From the NCBI RefSeq assembly GCF_024519725.1, contig NZ_JALJRK010000038.1, positions 1 to 36,836 of the forward strand: a stretch of 36,836 nucleotides of DNA, read 5' to 3'. The notes below the pieces were generated by a model that did no database searches, had not been told where the DNA came from, and worked only from the letters and a program-made list of their open reading frames with translations. Shown piece by piece: positions 15,632 to 26,381 of this stretch. Numbering within the stretch: the stretch's first letter is position 1; each line of letters starts with the position of its first letter. The DNA is from Microvirga sp. Mcv34. GTDB lineage: Bacteria > Pseudomonadota > Alphaproteobacteria > Rhizobiales > Beijerinckiaceae. The translations under genes were made by a program, and so were the position numbers.

Positions 15632-16576
15632 ATGACCACTCTTCTGATCGCCGAGCACGACAACGCTCACCTCAAGGACGCCACCCACAAGGCGCTCTCG
15701 GCCGCCAAGGCTCTGGGGGCTCCGGTGCATGTGCTGGTCGCCGGCTCCAACGCCAAGGCCGCCGCCGAAGCGGCCGCCAAGTGTGAGGGCGTGGAGAAGG
15801 TGCTGCTCGCCGATGCGCCCGCTTACGAGCACCAGCTCGCCGAGCCGACGGCAGCCCTCATCGTGTCGCTGGCCGGTTCCTACGATACCCTGGTGGCGCC
15901 CGCCACCAGCAAGGGCAAGAACATCATGCCGCGCGTGGCTGCCCTTCTCGACGTGATGCAGGTTTCCGACATCATCAAGGTGGTGTCGCCCGACACCTTC
16001 GAGCGGCCGATCTATGCCGGCAACGCCATCCAGACCGTGCAGGCCACCGACTCCAAGAAGGTGATCACGGTTCGCACCGCCGCCTTTCCGGCGGCCGGTG
16101 AAGGCGGTGCCGCCGCCATCGAGACAGTGAATGCCGCCGAGGATCCGGGCGTGTCCAGCTTCAAGGGCGAGGAGATCGCCCAGACCGACCGGCCCGAGCT
16201 CACCTCGGCGAAGATCATCATTTCCGGTGGACGGTCCCTCGGCTCGGCGGATGCCTTCAAGCAATACATCGAGCCCATCGCCGACAAGCTCGGTGCGGCC
16301 ATGGGCGCCTCGCGCGCGGCCGTCGATGCGGGTTATGCTCCCAACGACTGGCAGGTGGGTCAGACCGGCAAGGTGGTGGCGCCCGATCTCTACATCGCGG
16401 TGGGGATTTCAGGGGCCATTCAGCATCTGGCCGGCATGAAGGATTCCAAGGTGATCGTCGCGATCAACAAGGACGAGGAGGCCCCGATCTTCCAGGTGGC
16501 CGATTACGGCCTCGTCGGCGACCTCTTCCAGATCCTGCCGGAATTGAAGGAGGAGTTGACCAAAGCTGGTCAATAA
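15632..16576 (+). CDS. etfA: Electron transfer flavoprotein alpha subunit
   Basis: FAD-binding large subunit of ETF. It has 314 residues. The N-terminal domain (about 1-190) starts MTTLLIAEHDNAHLKDAT. The C-terminal FAD domain carries the GGRSLGSADAF segment, Q-V-G-Q-T-G-K-V-V-A-P and ISGAIQHLAGMKDSK, which contact the flavin, and ends with D-Y-G-L-V-G-D-L-F. It follows etfB closely, and the 3-hydroxyacyl-CoA dehydrogenase gene follows in turn, which ties the unit to fatty acyl or butanoyl-CoA oxidation. Confidence 0.97.
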   Translation: MTTLLIAEHDNAHLKDATHKALSAAKALGAPVHVLVAGSNAKAAAEAAAKCEGVEKVLLADAPAYEHQLAEPTAALIVSLAGSYDTLVAPATSKGKNIMPRVAALLDVMQVSDIIKVVSPDTFERPIYAGNAIQTVQATDSKKVITVRTAAFPAAGEGGAAAIETVNAAEDPGVSSFKGEEIAQTDRPELTSAKIIISGGRSLGSADAFKQYIEPIADKLGAAMGASRAAVDAGYAPNDWQVGQTGKVVAPDLYIAVGISGAIQHLAGMKDSKVIVAINKDEEAPIFQVADYGLVGDLFQILPELKEELTKAGQ

Positions 16577-16650
16577 GGTCAGGAATAGTGACGGTCCGGG
16601 CGGCCATCCGCCCGGCCGCATGTGGCGATTGGATGCAGGCAGCAGGTCAG

Positions 16651-17532
16651 ATGGGCATAGAGATCAAAACGGTTGGCGTTGTCGGCGCCGGACAGATGGG
16701 CAGCGGCATCGCCCATGTCTGCTCGATCGCGGGGTTGAACGTCCGGCTGAACGATCTCTCTGAAGATCGGATCAATGCCGGTCTTGCCACGATCAATGGC
16801 AACATGGCGCGTCAGGTCTCCAAGGGCGTCATCACCGATGCCGACCGGCAGTCCGCGCTCGAGCGGATCAAGCCGGCCCGCACCTACGACGACCTGGCCG
16901 TCTGCGATATCGTCATCGAAGCTGCGACCGAGAACGAGGAGGTGAAGCGCAAGATCTTCACCAATCTCAGCCCCTCGCTCCGCCCGGACGCGCTGCTCGC
17001 CACCAACACCTCGTCGATCTCGATCACGCGCCTCGCCGCCGCGACCGACCGGCCGGAGCGGTTCATCGGCATCCACTTCATGAACCCGGTTCCGGTGATG
17101 CAGCTCGTCGAGCTGATCCGCGGCATCGCCACCGAGGACCACACCTACGAATCCGCCAAGGAATTCATCGCGAAGCTCGGCAAGACCTCGACCGTTTCGG
17201 AGGATTTCCCGGCCTTCATCGTCAACCGCATCCTGCTGCCGATGATCAACGAGGCGATCTACACGCTCTACGAGGGCGTGGGCTCGGTCGAAGCCATCGA
17301 CACGGCCATGCGGCTCGGCGCCAACCATCCCATGGGCCCGCTGCAACTCGCCGATTTCATCGGCCTGGACACCTGCCTGTCGATCATGCAGGTGCTGCAC
17401 GAGGGCTTGGCCGATTCCAAGTACCGCCCCTGCCCGCTCCTGGTGAAATACGTGGAAGCCGGCTGGCTCGGCCGGAAGACCAAGCGCGGGTTCTACGATT
17501 ATCGCGGCGAGAAGCCGGTCCCGACCCGCTGA
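16651..17532 (+). CDS. 3-hydroxybutyryl-CoA dehydrogenase
   Basis: NAD(P)-dependent oxidoreductase that interconverts 3-hydroxybutyryl-CoA and acetoacetyl-CoA. It has 293 residues from ATG 16651, the usual length. The Rossmann loop G-A-G-Q-M-G-S-G-I is at residues 12-20, N-T-S-S-I-S is central, the catalytic histidine lies in G-I-H-F-M-N-P-V-P-V-M, and the C-terminal helical domain has GANHPMGPLQLADFIGLD. In-frame starts at 16588 and 16633 add an unconserved arginine- and alanine-rich leader and are rejected. It is 74 bp after etfA and probably in the same transcript. The symbol hbd or hbdA would fit, but I leave it open. Confidence 0.93.
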   Translation: MGIEIKTVGVVGAGQMGSGIAHVCSIAGLNVRLNDLSEDRINAGLATINGNMARQVSKGVITDADRQSALERIKPARTYDDLAVCDIVIEAATENEEVKRKIFTNLSPSLRPDALLATNTSSISITRLAAATDRPERFIGIHFMNPVPVMQLVELIRGIATEDHTYESAKEFIAKLGKTSTVSEDFPAFIVNRILLPMINEAIYTLYEGVGSVEAIDTAMRLGANHPMGPLQLADFIGLDTCLSIMQVLHEGLADSKYRPCPLLVKYVEAGWLGRKTKRGFYDYRGEKPVPTR

Positions 17533-17867
17533 CGATCCCGTTCGAGAATGGGAGGGCGCGACACCCGCCCCTCCCCTCGCCCTGCGGCAAAGGCATCATC
17601 TCCACACCACGAGAAGGCCAGAGCAGATCCCACGAGGGCCTGCCGGCAAAGCCATGTCCGTGGAGAATCGGCACGGCTGCCGATCCATCACGCTGGCTAT
17701 CGCGCATCCGCGAAACCTCAGACCTGCCGCAACGCCGGCCGGCTCCGGATATCTGCACGGCGCGATAAGGCACTCGAAGGTTCGAGTCCCTGGCTGACGA
17801 ATTGATGGACGGGCTGTGCCGGACCTTCCGGCGATCATCCGAAGAGCTGCAAATTCAGAGGGTTAAA
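17533..17867. other. Gene-free spacer, 335 bp
   Basis: No convincing gene, promoter or terminator is seen. A short palindrome, ACTCGAA-GG-TTCGAGT, near 17773-17788 looks like a tRNA T-arm but is not part of a tRNA. Confidence 0.5.
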
Positions 17868-17957
17868 TGGCGGAGAGGGGGAGATTCGAACTCCCGATAC
17901 GGTTGCCCGTATGCCGCATTTCGAGTGCGGTGCATTCAACCACTCTGCCACCTCTCC
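17868..17957 (-). tRNA. tRNA-Ser (anticodon CGA)
   Basis: Complete class II tRNA, 90 nt including an encoded CCA (complement of 17868-17870). The acceptor stem GGAGAGG pairs with CCTCTCC, with discriminator G. The anticodon arm CCGCA-CTCGAAA-TGCGG gives anticodon CGA (complement of 17921-17923), reading UCG serine codons. The long variable arm TACGGGCAACCGTA and the T-arm GGGAGTTCGAATCTCCC are present. Confidence 0.97.
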
Positions 17958-18047
17958 GGGGTGCGAAGGCCGTCGGGCCCGCTGGTTGAGGCCGGGTGGA
18001 TATCATGGGCTTGGCGGGTCTTCAAGCACCAAAAGCAAGGTTTTTGA

Positions 18048-18076
18048 TTGACAAATGCAAAGATCGCCCGTAGTCA
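18048..18076 (+). promoter_or_regulatory. Probable promoter of rplU-rpmA
   Basis: TTGACA (18048-18053), a 17-bp spacer, then TAGTCA (18071-18076). It would give a leader of about 135 nt before rplU that contains the hairpin GGCGGC-TCAA-GCTGCC at 18121-18136. The -35 is perfect and the -10 is weak. Confidence 0.5.
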
Positions 18077-18219
18077 GGCGTCCTCTATGAACGGGCACGA
18101 GTGCCTGCTCATATCCATGCGGCGGCTCAAGCTGCCGTGAACCGAAGCCGGAAACTGCCAAAAAGCCAATCCAACGGGGCTCTCCCCGCTGAGAATTGGG
18201 TTTGAACACGAGGATCAAG

Positions 18220-18612
18220 ATGTTCGCAGTGATCAAGACCGGCGGCAAGCAGTATCGCGTTGCCGCCAACGACGTCATCACCGTCGCCACGCTCGCAGGC
18301 GAGCCTGGCACCGCCGTCACCTTCGACCAGGTTCTTATGGTCACGAACGACGGCTCGACCCAGGTGGGCGCCCCCCTCGTCGAGGGCGTGACCGTGGCAG
18401 GCGAGGTGGTGGAACACACCCGCGGCGAGAAGGTCATTTCCTTCAAGAAGCGCCGTCGCCAGAATTCGCGCCGCAAGCGCGGGCATCGCCAGGACTACAC
18501 CGTCGTGCGGATCACCGAGATCCTCGCCGGTGGCGCGAAGCCCAAGAAGGCTGCGGCCAAGAAGACCACCAAGGCTGCGGCTGACGAAGCTGCGCCGGCC
18601 ACCGCTGAATAA
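18220..18612 (+). CDS. rplU: 50S ribosomal protein L21
   Basis: Component of the large ribosomal subunit that binds 23S rRNA. It has 130 residues from ATG 18220 (CGAGGATCAAG upstream). The N-terminal [14 protein letters not shown] is diagnostic, and the basic core [17 protein letters not shown] follows at about residues 76-92. The protein is longer than the roughly 100-residue E. coli form because of a lysine/alanine-rich tail ([17 protein letters not shown]), which is common in alphaproteobacteria. rpmA follows 34 bp downstream. Confidence 0.98.
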   Translation: MFAVIKTGGKQYRVAANDVITVATLAGEPGTAVTFDQVLMVTNDGSTQVGAPLVEGVTVAGEVVEHTRGEKVISFKKRRRQNSRRKRGHRQDYTVVRITEILAGGAKPKKAAAKKTTKAAADEAAPATAE

Positions 18613-18646
18613 GCGTAGGCATCACACAGGAACACGGGAGTAACCC

Positions 18647-18913
18647 ATGGCTCACAAAAAAGCAGGCGGTTCGTCTCGCAACGGCCGCGACTCCGCAGGC
18701 CGTCGTCTGGGCGTCAAGAAGTTCGGCGATCAGCAGGTTATCGCCGGCAACATCATTATTCGTCAGCGCGGCACGAAATGGCATGCCGGCGCCAATGTCG
18801 GCATGGGCAAAGACCACACCCTCTTTGCCACGGCCGATGGCCGAGTCCGATTCCTTACGCGTCAAGGCCGAGCTTTCGTATCGGTTGTACCGGCCCAAGA
18901 GGCCGCAGAGTAA
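18647..18913 (+). CDS. rpmA: 50S ribosomal protein L27
   Basis: Ribosomal protein whose flexible N-terminus reaches the peptidyl transferase centre. It has 88 residues with the exact family start [20 protein letters not shown] and the central [20 protein letters not shown]. It starts directly at MAHKKAG with no cleavable N-terminal extension of the type found in Firmicutes. It forms the usual rplU-rpmA operon and is followed by hairpins at 18932-18978 and 19019-19043. Confidence 0.98.
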   Translation: MAHKKAGGSSRNGRDSAGRRLGVKKFGDQQVIAGNIIIRQRGTKWHAGANVGMGKDHTLFATADGRVRFLTRQGRAFVSVVPAQEAAE

Positions 18914-18931
18914 ACGGCAAGAGCGAAACGA

Positions 18932-18978
18932 AGGAGCTCCTGCCGGCATCACACCGACCCGGCGGGTTCAGAGCTCCT
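18932..18978 (+). other. Hairpin downstream of rpmA
   Basis: AGGAGCTC (18932-18939) pairs with GAGCTCCT (18971-18978), with inner CTGCCGG and CCGGCGGG also able to pair. No T-run follows, so it may act as an RNA 3'-end stabiliser rather than as a terminator. Confidence 0.5.
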
Positions 18979-19018
18979 AACAGGCCCTAAAAGGCCAAGC
19001 TCCGATCCGAAATCGACA

Positions 19019-19043
19019 GGGGAGGTGGGATGTCCACCTCCCC
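19019..19043 (+). terminator. Probable terminator of rplU-rpmA
   Basis: A perfect ten-base stem GGGGAGGTGG/CCACCTCCCC with a GATGT loop is followed by TTCGTCATTTC. The T-content is modest, so confidence is limited. The hairpin contains the in-frame ATG at 19030, one reason to place the GNAT start later at 19093. Confidence 0.55.
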
Positions 19044-19092
19044 TTCGTCATTTCTCGGGCCCAGGGAGGGCCCAACGGATCGGAGCAAGACG

Positions 19093-19743
19093 ATGTTTCC
19101 CGACCTCACCCGTGACGATGTTTTCCGCCTCGAGACCCGCGGCCTGTGGCTCCGCTGGGCCCGACTCGCGGATGCTCAAGCCATCGTACGCCTCGCCGGT
19201 GAGAAATCGGTCGCGGAGATGACGGCGCGAATTCCGCATCCGTACCACCCGGACGATGCCGAGCGATTTATCTTCATGTCCCGGCGGTCCAATGCGGACG
19301 GCCAGGCCCTGCAGCTCGCCATCACGCCCAAGGGCAAGCCCAACAGCCTCATCGGCATGGTCGGCATCGGTCCAGGTCCGGAAACGGGCAAGCCCGAGCT
19401 GGGCTATTGGCTCGGCACCCCATACTGGGGCAAGGGCTATGCCACCGAGGCGGCCCGCGCGCTCATCGACGCCTTCTTCGCCTATGGCGATGGGGATGAG
19501 CTCACCGCGTCGGCCCGGGTCATCAACCCGGCCTCCCGGCGGGTGCTGGAGAAGTGCGGCTTCGCCTATCAGGGCGCCGGGCTCATCGAGTTGCCGGCCC
19601 GGGGCGGCCTCTACCCGGCCGACCATTTCCGCCTCGACCGGCGGGCCTGGGAGAGCCTGAAGAGCTGGAGCCACACCGGCCTCGTGCGCGAACCCCTCTC
19701 CGTCGAGGTCGAGGTGGACCGGGAGATGTCCCTCGCGTGCTGA
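19093..19743 (+). CDS. GNAT family N-acetyltransferase (RimJ/RimL-like)
   Basis: Acetyl-CoA-dependent N-acetyltransferase of the Acetyltransf_3 (RimJ/RimL) group; the substrate is unknown. It has 216 residues from ATG 19093, preceded by GGAG at 19082-19085. The fold markers are the beta4 strand LIGMVGIGP, the GYWLGTPYWGKGYATEAARA motif of the acetyl-CoA pyrophosphate loop, and ASARVINPASRRVLEKCGF. An earlier start at 19030 would lie inside a hairpin. It sits between the ribosomal protein operon and obgE, a common place for this gene in Hyphomicrobiales. Confidence 0.88.
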   Translation: MFPDLTRDDVFRLETRGLWLRWARLADAQAIVRLAGEKSVAEMTARIPHPYHPDDAERFIFMSRRSNADGQALQLAITPKGKPNSLIGMVGIGPGPETGKPELGYWLGTPYWGKGYATEAARALIDAFFAYGDGDELTASARVINPASRRVLEKCGFAYQGAGLIELPARGGLYPADHFRLDRRAWESLKSWSHTGLVREPLSVEVEVDREMSLAC

Positions 19744-19749
19744 AGAACA

Positions 19750-19869
19750 GGAAGCGCGCCCGTGATGGCGGGAGCGCTTCCACGCTTGTCTGCGTTGCTC
19801 CCGCGCCATGACAGGGACGGGAGCATTTTTTAACCGCGGGAGCCGATCGGCTTTTGCGAAAAATGCTCC
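19750..19869 (+). promoter_or_regulatory. Mutually exclusive hairpins between GNAT gene and obgE
   Basis: Four overlapping stems are possible. A pairs GGAAGCGC (19750-19757) with GCGCTTCC (19774-19781). B pairs GCGGGAGC (19768-19775) with GCTCCCGC (19797-19804). C pairs TGCTCCCG (19796-19803) with CGGGAGCA (19818-19825), followed by TTTTTT (19826-19831), a terminator form. D pairs GGAGCATTTTT (19820-19830) with AAAAATGCTCC (19859-19869). C competes with both B and D, as in an attenuator. C alone may simply terminate the GNAT transcript, and D resembles a dispersed GAGCATTTTT-type palindrome. Confidence 0.5.
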
Positions 19870-19879
19870 AGTCCCGTAA

Positions 19880-22053
<2,174 letters not shown>

Positions 22054-22087
22054 CATGCGCGCAGGAGCGCGAGGAAGCAGACGGATC

Positions 22088-23374
22088 ATGGACGATCTCA
22101 CGATGACCGAAAGCGGCACCATCCAGGCTCTCATGGCTGACCTCGGCCGCCGCGCCCGCGCGGCGTCCCGGCGGGTGGCGCTGGCCGGTGCCGAGGACAA
22201 GAACGCGGCCCTGCGGGCCATGGCGGCATGCATCCGGACCCGCGCGGACGCGATCCTGGCGGCCAATGCCGAGGATCTGGCCGACGCGAAGGCCAAGGGC
22301 CAGACCTCCGCCTTCATCGACCGTCTCGTCCTCAACCCGGAGCGCCTCGAAGCGATTGCCCAGGCGGTCGAGAGCATCGCGGACCTGCCCGATCCGGTCG
22401 GCCGCGTGCTCGCCCGGTTCGAACGCCCCAACGGCCTGAAGATCGAACGCGTGGCGACCCCGCTCGGGGTGATCGGCGTGATCTTCGAGAGCCGTCCCAA
22501 CGTGACGGCCGACGCGGGAGCGCTGTGCCTCAAGGCCGGCAATGCGGCGATCCTGCGGGCCGGCTCCGAGAGCTTCCGCACCTCCTCCACCATCGCCGAG
22601 GCCATGGGCGAAGGGCTGGAGCAGGCGGGCCTGCCGGCCGATGCGATCCGCCTCGTGCCGACCCGGGACCGGGCCGCCGTGGGGGCCATGCTCTCGGGCC
22701 TCGACGGCAATCTCGACGTGATCGTGCCCCGCGGCGGCAAGAGCCTCGTGGCACGGGTCCAGGACGAGGCGCGGGTACCGGTCTTCGCCCATCTCGAAGG
22801 GCTCAACCATGTCTACGTGCATGGCGCCGCCGATCTGGAGATGGCCAAGGCCGTCGTCATGAACGCCAAGATGCGCCGCACCGGCGTCTGCGGGTCCGCC
22901 GAGACCCTGCTGGTGGACCGTGCCTGCGAGGGCACGCATCTCGAGCCCCTCGTGGCCATGCTGCTCGACGCGGGCTGCGCCGTGCGCGGCGACGAGGCCG
23001 TCCAGGCGGCCGATCCGCGCGTCACGCCGGCCAGCGAAGAGGATTGGCGCACGGAATATCTCGACGCCATCATCTCGGCCCGCGTCGTAGACGGTCTCGA
23101 TGCCGCGCTCGCCCATATCGAGACCTACGGCTCCCATCACACGGATTCCATCGTCACGGACGATGAGGCGGCCGCCGAGCGCTTCCTGGCCGAGGTCGAT
23201 TCGGCCATCGTGCTCCACAACGCCTCGACCCAGTTCGCCGATGGCGGCGAGTTCGGGTTCGGCGCCGAGATCGGCATCGCCACGGGGCGCATGCATGCCC
23301 GCGGCCCGGTCGGCGTGGAGCAGCTGACATCCTTCAAATACCGCATCCGCGGCACGGGCCAGACGCGCCCGTGA
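22088..23374 (+). CDS. proA: Gamma-glutamyl phosphate reductase
   Basis: NADPH-dependent second step of proline synthesis, giving glutamate semialdehyde. It has 428 residues from ATG 22088, with ATG 22103 a possible alternative. The aldehyde-dehydrogenase-like fold is clear: [31 protein letters not shown], and the catalytic cysteine in [11 protein letters not shown]. It ends with [17 protein letters not shown]. Its TGA overlaps the GTG start of nadD by 4 bp. Confidence 0.97.
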   Translation: MDDLTMTESGTIQALMADLGRRARAASRRVALAGAEDKNAALRAMAACIRTRADAILAANAEDLADAKAKGQTSAFIDRLVLNPERLEAIAQAVESIADLPDPVGRVLARFERPNGLKIERVATPLGVIGVIFESRPNVTADAGALCLKAGNAAILRAGSESFRTSSTIAEAMGEGLEQAGLPADAIRLVPTRDRAAVGAMLSGLDGNLDVIVPRGGKSLVARVQDEARVPVFAHLEGLNHVYVHGAADLEMAKAVVMNAKMRRTGVCGSAETLLVDRACEGTHLEPLVAMLLDAGCAVRGDEAVQAADPRVTPASEEDWRTEYLDAIISARVVDGLDAALAHIETYGSHHTDSIVTDDEAAAERFLAEVDSAIVLHNASTQFADGGEFGFGAEIGIATGRMHARGPVGVEQLTSFKYRIRGTGQTRP

Positions 23375-24027
23375 AGCTGAGCCCGTCCCGTTTCCGCATC
23401 AGGCCCTCGGGTCTGCCCCGCCTGCCGCGGATCGCTCCCGGCATGCGTGTCGGATTGTACGGAGGCTCGTTCAACCCGGCCCATGCGGGGCACCGCCATG
23501 TGAGCCGCATGGCCCTGAAGCGGCTCGGGCTCGACCGGGTCTGGTGGATCGTCACCCCGGGCAATCCCCTGAAGGATACCGGCGAGCTGGCGACGACCGC
23601 GATGCGCGTGGAGGAGGCCCGGCGGGTTTCCGATGATCCCCGCATCGATGTAACCGCCTTCGAGGAGGAGATCGGGGCCCGCTACACGGTGGACACCCTG
23701 ACCTATCTCAAGCGGCGCTATCCGGGCGTTCGCTTCGTCTGGATCATGGGGGCGGACAACCTGGCGAGCTTCCATCGCTGGCGCGGCTGGCGGCGTATCG
23801 CCCGGATGATGCCCATGGCGGTGATCGACCGGCCCGGCTGGACACTGAAGGCCATGGGGTCCCGAAGCGCCACGGCGCTGTCCTCCAGCCGGATCGCAGA
23901 AGGCAAGGCCCCTGCCCTGCCGGGGCTTTGCCCGCCGGCCTGGGTGTTCCTGCACGGGCCGCGCTCGCACCTGTCGTCCACCCAGCTGCGCCAATCGAGA
24001 CGAACTTCTCCTACCGGGAGACGTTGA
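23371..24027 (+). CDS. nadD: Nicotinate-nucleotide adenylyltransferase
   Basis: Makes deamido-NAD from nicotinate mononucleotide and ATP. It has 218 residues from GTG 23371 (GTGA overlap with proA). The nucleotidyl-transferase motif [10 protein letters not shown] lies at residues 32-41 (H38, H41) and the C-terminal S-S-T-Q-L-R motif is present. The N-terminus is about 25 residues longer than in enterobacteria, as in related bacteria; a shorter start at the M of G-M-R-V-G-L-Y-G-G is possible. A promoter-like sequence for the next gene overlaps its stop. Confidence 0.95.
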   Translation: MKLSPSRFRIRPSGLPRLPRIAPGMRVGLYGGSFNPAHAGHRHVSRMALKRLGLDRVWWIVTPGNPLKDTGELATTAMRVEEARRVSDDPRIDVTAFEEEIGARYTVDTLTYLKRRYPGVRFVWIMGADNLASFHRWRGWRRIARMMPMAVIDRPGWTLKAMGSRSATALSSSRIAEGKAPALPGLCPPAWVFLHGPRSHLSSTQLRQSRRTSPTGRR

Positions 24028-24053
24028 AAAATGGGGCCTTCCCGCATTATCTT
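24024..24053 (+). promoter_or_regulatory. Possible internal promoter for rsfS-rlmH-envC-ctpA
   Basis: TTGAAA (24024-24029) and TATCTT (24048-24053) at 18 bp overlap the nadD stop. This is an AT-richer patch in a GC-rich operon, and the only sizeable gap in the cluster follows it. The match is moderate. Confidence 0.35.
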
Positions 24054-24071
24054 AAGGGTCGGCACCATCGA

Positions 24072-24506
24072 GTGCTATTGAGAAAGGGTCTGAACCTGAA
24101 CCGCCTAACCCCCGCCGAAGCGGACAAAAACCCGCTTCCTCCTCTCTCCGGAGCGAACGCTCCGCATGAAGAGGACATCCGGGCCGTCGCCCTGGCCTCC
24201 CTCGAGGACATGAAGGCCGAAAACACGGTCGAGATCGACCTGGCCGGAAAAACCTCGCTTGCTGACACCATGATCGTGACATCGGGCCGTTCCGATCGCC
24301 ATGTGGGTGCGATCGCCGAACGCGTGATCAAGGACCTCAAGGACAAGGGGTTCGGGAACGCGCGCGTCGAAGGACTGCCTGCCTGCGACTGGGTGCTGAT
24401 CGATGCCGGCGACGTGCTGATCCACGTGTTCCGTCCCGAGGTCCGTGGTTTCTACAACCTCGAGAAGATGTGGGGCGCCGACCGCCCGCAGGATCGCGTC
24501 AGCTAA
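24072..24506 (+). CDS. rsfS: Ribosomal silencing factor RsfS
   Basis: RsfS binds L14 on the 50S subunit and blocks joining with 30S during starvation. The conserved domain runs from about D-I-R-A-V-A-L-A-S-L-E-D to the end, with S-L-A-D-T-M-I-V-T-S-G-R-S-D-R-H, CDWVLIDAGDVLIHVF and Y-N-L-E-K-M-W. The start is uncertain because no ATG lies in frame ahead of the domain. GTG 24072 (144 aa) and TTG 24078 (142 aa) are the best candidates. An in-frame reading back to 23928 overlaps nadD and is unlikely. It is followed by rlmH 15 bp downstream. Confidence 0.9.
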   Translation: MLLRKGLNLNRLTPAEADKNPLPPLSGANAPHEEDIRAVALASLEDMKAENTVEIDLAGKTSLADTMIVTSGRSDRHVGAIAERVIKDLKDKGFGNARVEGLPACDWVLIDAGDVLIHVFRPEVRGFYNLEKMWGADRPQDRVS

Positions 24507-24521
24507 CCCAAGGCAAGAACC

Positions 24522-25016
24522 GTGCGACTGAGCTTGCTGGCCGTGGGCCGTCTCAAGAGCGGCCCCGAGAGGGAGCTCGTCGAACGCTACAGGCAGCGGG
24601 TCGAAGGCATGGGCCGTGCCTTGGGGCTTGCGGGGTTCGACATGGTCGAACTGCCCGAGAGCCGGGCTCGCCGCGAGGACGACCGGCGTGCGGAAGAGGC
24701 TGCCGCCCTTCTGGACAAGGCCGGCTCGTCGGTGCTGATCGTCTTCGACGAGCGCGGCAAAAGCCCGTCCAGCGAAGCTTTCTCCGAGAAGATCAGGCAA
24801 TGGCGCGACGAAGGCCGCTCCGGGGTCGCCTGCGTGATCGGCGGCCCGGACGGGCTCGACCCCGCCCTGCGCCAGCGCGCCGACCTCGTCGTTTCCTTTG
24901 GGGCGCTCACGATGCCGCACCAGATCGTGCGGGCGCTGGTCGCCGAACAGCTCTATAGAGCCCTGACAATCATAGCCGGACACCCTTATCATCGCGCCGG
25001 CCACGATGATTCCTGA
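24522..25016 (+). CDS. rlmH: 23S rRNA (pseudouridine1915-N3)-methyltransferase RlmH
   Basis: SPOUT-class methyltransferase that modifies pseudouridine 1915 in helix 69 of 23S rRNA in assembled 70S ribosomes. It has 164 residues from GTG 24522. Knot motifs F-D-E-R-G-K, C-V-I-G-G-P-D-G-L, SFGALTMPHQIVR and ALVAEQLYRALTIIAGHPYHR are all present, the last being diagnostic. The rsfS-rlmH pairing is widely conserved. The next start is 3 bp after its stop. Confidence 0.97.
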   Translation: MRLSLLAVGRLKSGPERELVERYRQRVEGMGRALGLAGFDMVELPESRARREDDRRAEEAAALLDKAGSSVLIVFDERGKSPSSEAFSEKIRQWRDEGRSGVACVIGGPDGLDPALRQRADLVVSFGALTMPHQIVRALVAEQLYRALTIIAGHPYHRAGHDDS

Positions 25017-25019
25017 CGG

Positions 25020-26381
25020 ATGACCCGCATCAAGACCTTATTCTCTTCCACAACCCTCGCCAAAGCCCTGGGCTTTGGCGCATGGATGGTTGCTGCAAGC
25101 CTGAGCCCCGCCGGGGCCCAGCAGCCTCCTGCTGCGCCTGCCGCACAGGCCGCGCCCGGCTCCACCGAGGAAAAGGCGAGGCGCGAGCAGGACCTGAAGG
25201 TCCTGGAAGAGGCCATCACGGCCAATGCGGAGGCCCGCAAGCGCCTCGATGCCGAAATCAACGCCATCAAGGCTGACCGGGCCAAGCTCAACGGAGCCCT
25301 GATCGAGACGGCCGAGCGGGTGCGCGGCACCGAGGACCGGATCCGCGAGCTGGAGCAGAGGCTCCAGACCCTCGGCTCCAGCGAAGCGGCCATTCGTCGC
25401 TCCCTCCAGAGCCGGCGCGGGGTCATTATCGAAGTCTTCGCGGCTCTCCAGCGCATGGGCCGCCGCCCTCCCCCGGCCGTCCTGGTCCGGCCCGAGGACA
25501 TGCTGGAGGCCGTGCGCGCCTCGATCATGCTCGGCGCGGTCCTGCCGGAACTGCGCCAGGAGGCCGAGGTCCTGGCCGGCGATCTCGCCGAGCTCGTGCG
25601 CCTCAAGGAGGCCATCACCAAGGACCGGACGACCCTCAACGGGGAACTGGCAGCCCTTACCCGGGAGCAGGAGCGCCTCGCCGCCCTCATGGAGGCCCGG
25701 CAGAGCCGCATCGCGGAAGTCGAGCGCAATGCCGGCGCGGAGCGGCAGAAGGCCGAAGAGCTCGCCCAGCGGGCCGGGACCCTCAAGGAACTCATCGACC
25801 GCATGGAGGCGGAAATCGCCGGGGCCCAGCGCGCCGCCGAGGAGGCCCGCAAGGCCGCCGAGGCGCAGGAGCGGGAGACTCGGGAGAAATTCGCCCAGCT
25901 GGCCTTCCGGGATCCGGCCCGGCTCGCGCCGAAAATTCCGTTCTCCGAGGCCCGGGGCCTGCTCCCCCGCCCCGTCAGCGGCGACACCACCCTCGATTTC
26001 GGAGCTCCCGACGGCTACGGCGGAACGACGCGTGGCATTTCGATCACGACACGGCCCAAGGCCAATGTGGTATCACCCGCGGATGGATGGGTGTCCTTCG
26101 CCGGGCCGTTCCGATCCTATGGTCGACTCTTGATCATCAATGCCGGTGGGGGATACTATATTCTTCTGGCCGGTATGGACCATATCAACGTCGATGTTGG
26201 GCAGTTCGTGCTCGCAGGCGAACCCGTTGCGACCATGGGAGAAGCTCCTCTCATGAGTTTGATCGGCGCCGCCATAGAAAAGAACAATCCCGTCCTCTAT
26301 GTTGAGTTCAGGAAAGACGGCGGTTCAATTGACCCAGGTCCCTGGTGGACAAAATCGCAAAGCGAAAAGGTTCGCGGATAA
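25020..26381 (+). CDS. EnvC-like murein hydrolase activator (degenerate M23/LytM)
   Basis: Periplasmic coiled-coil protein with a C-terminal LytM-like domain, 453 residues. The signal peptide occupies about 1-34 (ending P-A-G-A-Q). A long coiled coil, rich in Glu/Arg/Ala, spans about 48-300, and a LytM domain about 325-450. The zinc ligands expected for an active M23 endopeptidase are absent: the HxxxD region reads TRGISIT, the G-H region reads LLAGMDH, and the final HxH region reads VEFR. It should therefore activate an amidase rather than cut peptidoglycan, like EnvC with FtsEX. ATG 25020 follows rlmH by 3 bp, and its TAA overlaps the ctpA ATG. Confidence 0.9.
   Translation: MTRIKTLFSSTTLAKALGFGAWMVAASLSPAGAQQPPAAPAAQAAPGSTEEKARREQDLKVLEEAITANAEARKRLDAEINAIKADRAKLNGALIETAERVRGTEDRIRELEQRLQTLGSSEAAIRRSLQSRRGVIIEVFAALQRMGRRPPPAVLVRPEDMLEAVRASIMLGAVLPELRQEAEVLAGDLAELVRLKEAITKDRTTLNGELAALTREQERLAALMEARQSRIAEVERNAGAERQKAEELAQRAGTLKELIDRMEAEIAGAQRAAEEARKAAEAQERETREKFAQLAFRDPARLAPKIPFSEARGLLPRPVSGDTTLDFGAPDGYGGTTRGISITTRPKANVVSPADGWVSFAGPFRSYGRLLIINAGGGYYILLAGMDHINVDVGQFVLAGEPVATMGEAPLMSLIGAAIEKNNPVLYVEFRKDGGSIDPGPWWTKSQSEKVRG

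Noticed and set aside
17773..17788. T-arm-like GGTTCGAGTCC, possible attachment-site remnant of a tRNA
   Set aside because: It is part of a simple palindrome (ACTCGAA-GG-TTCGAGT) with no acceptor stem or CCA nearby, and no integrase gene is present in the window.
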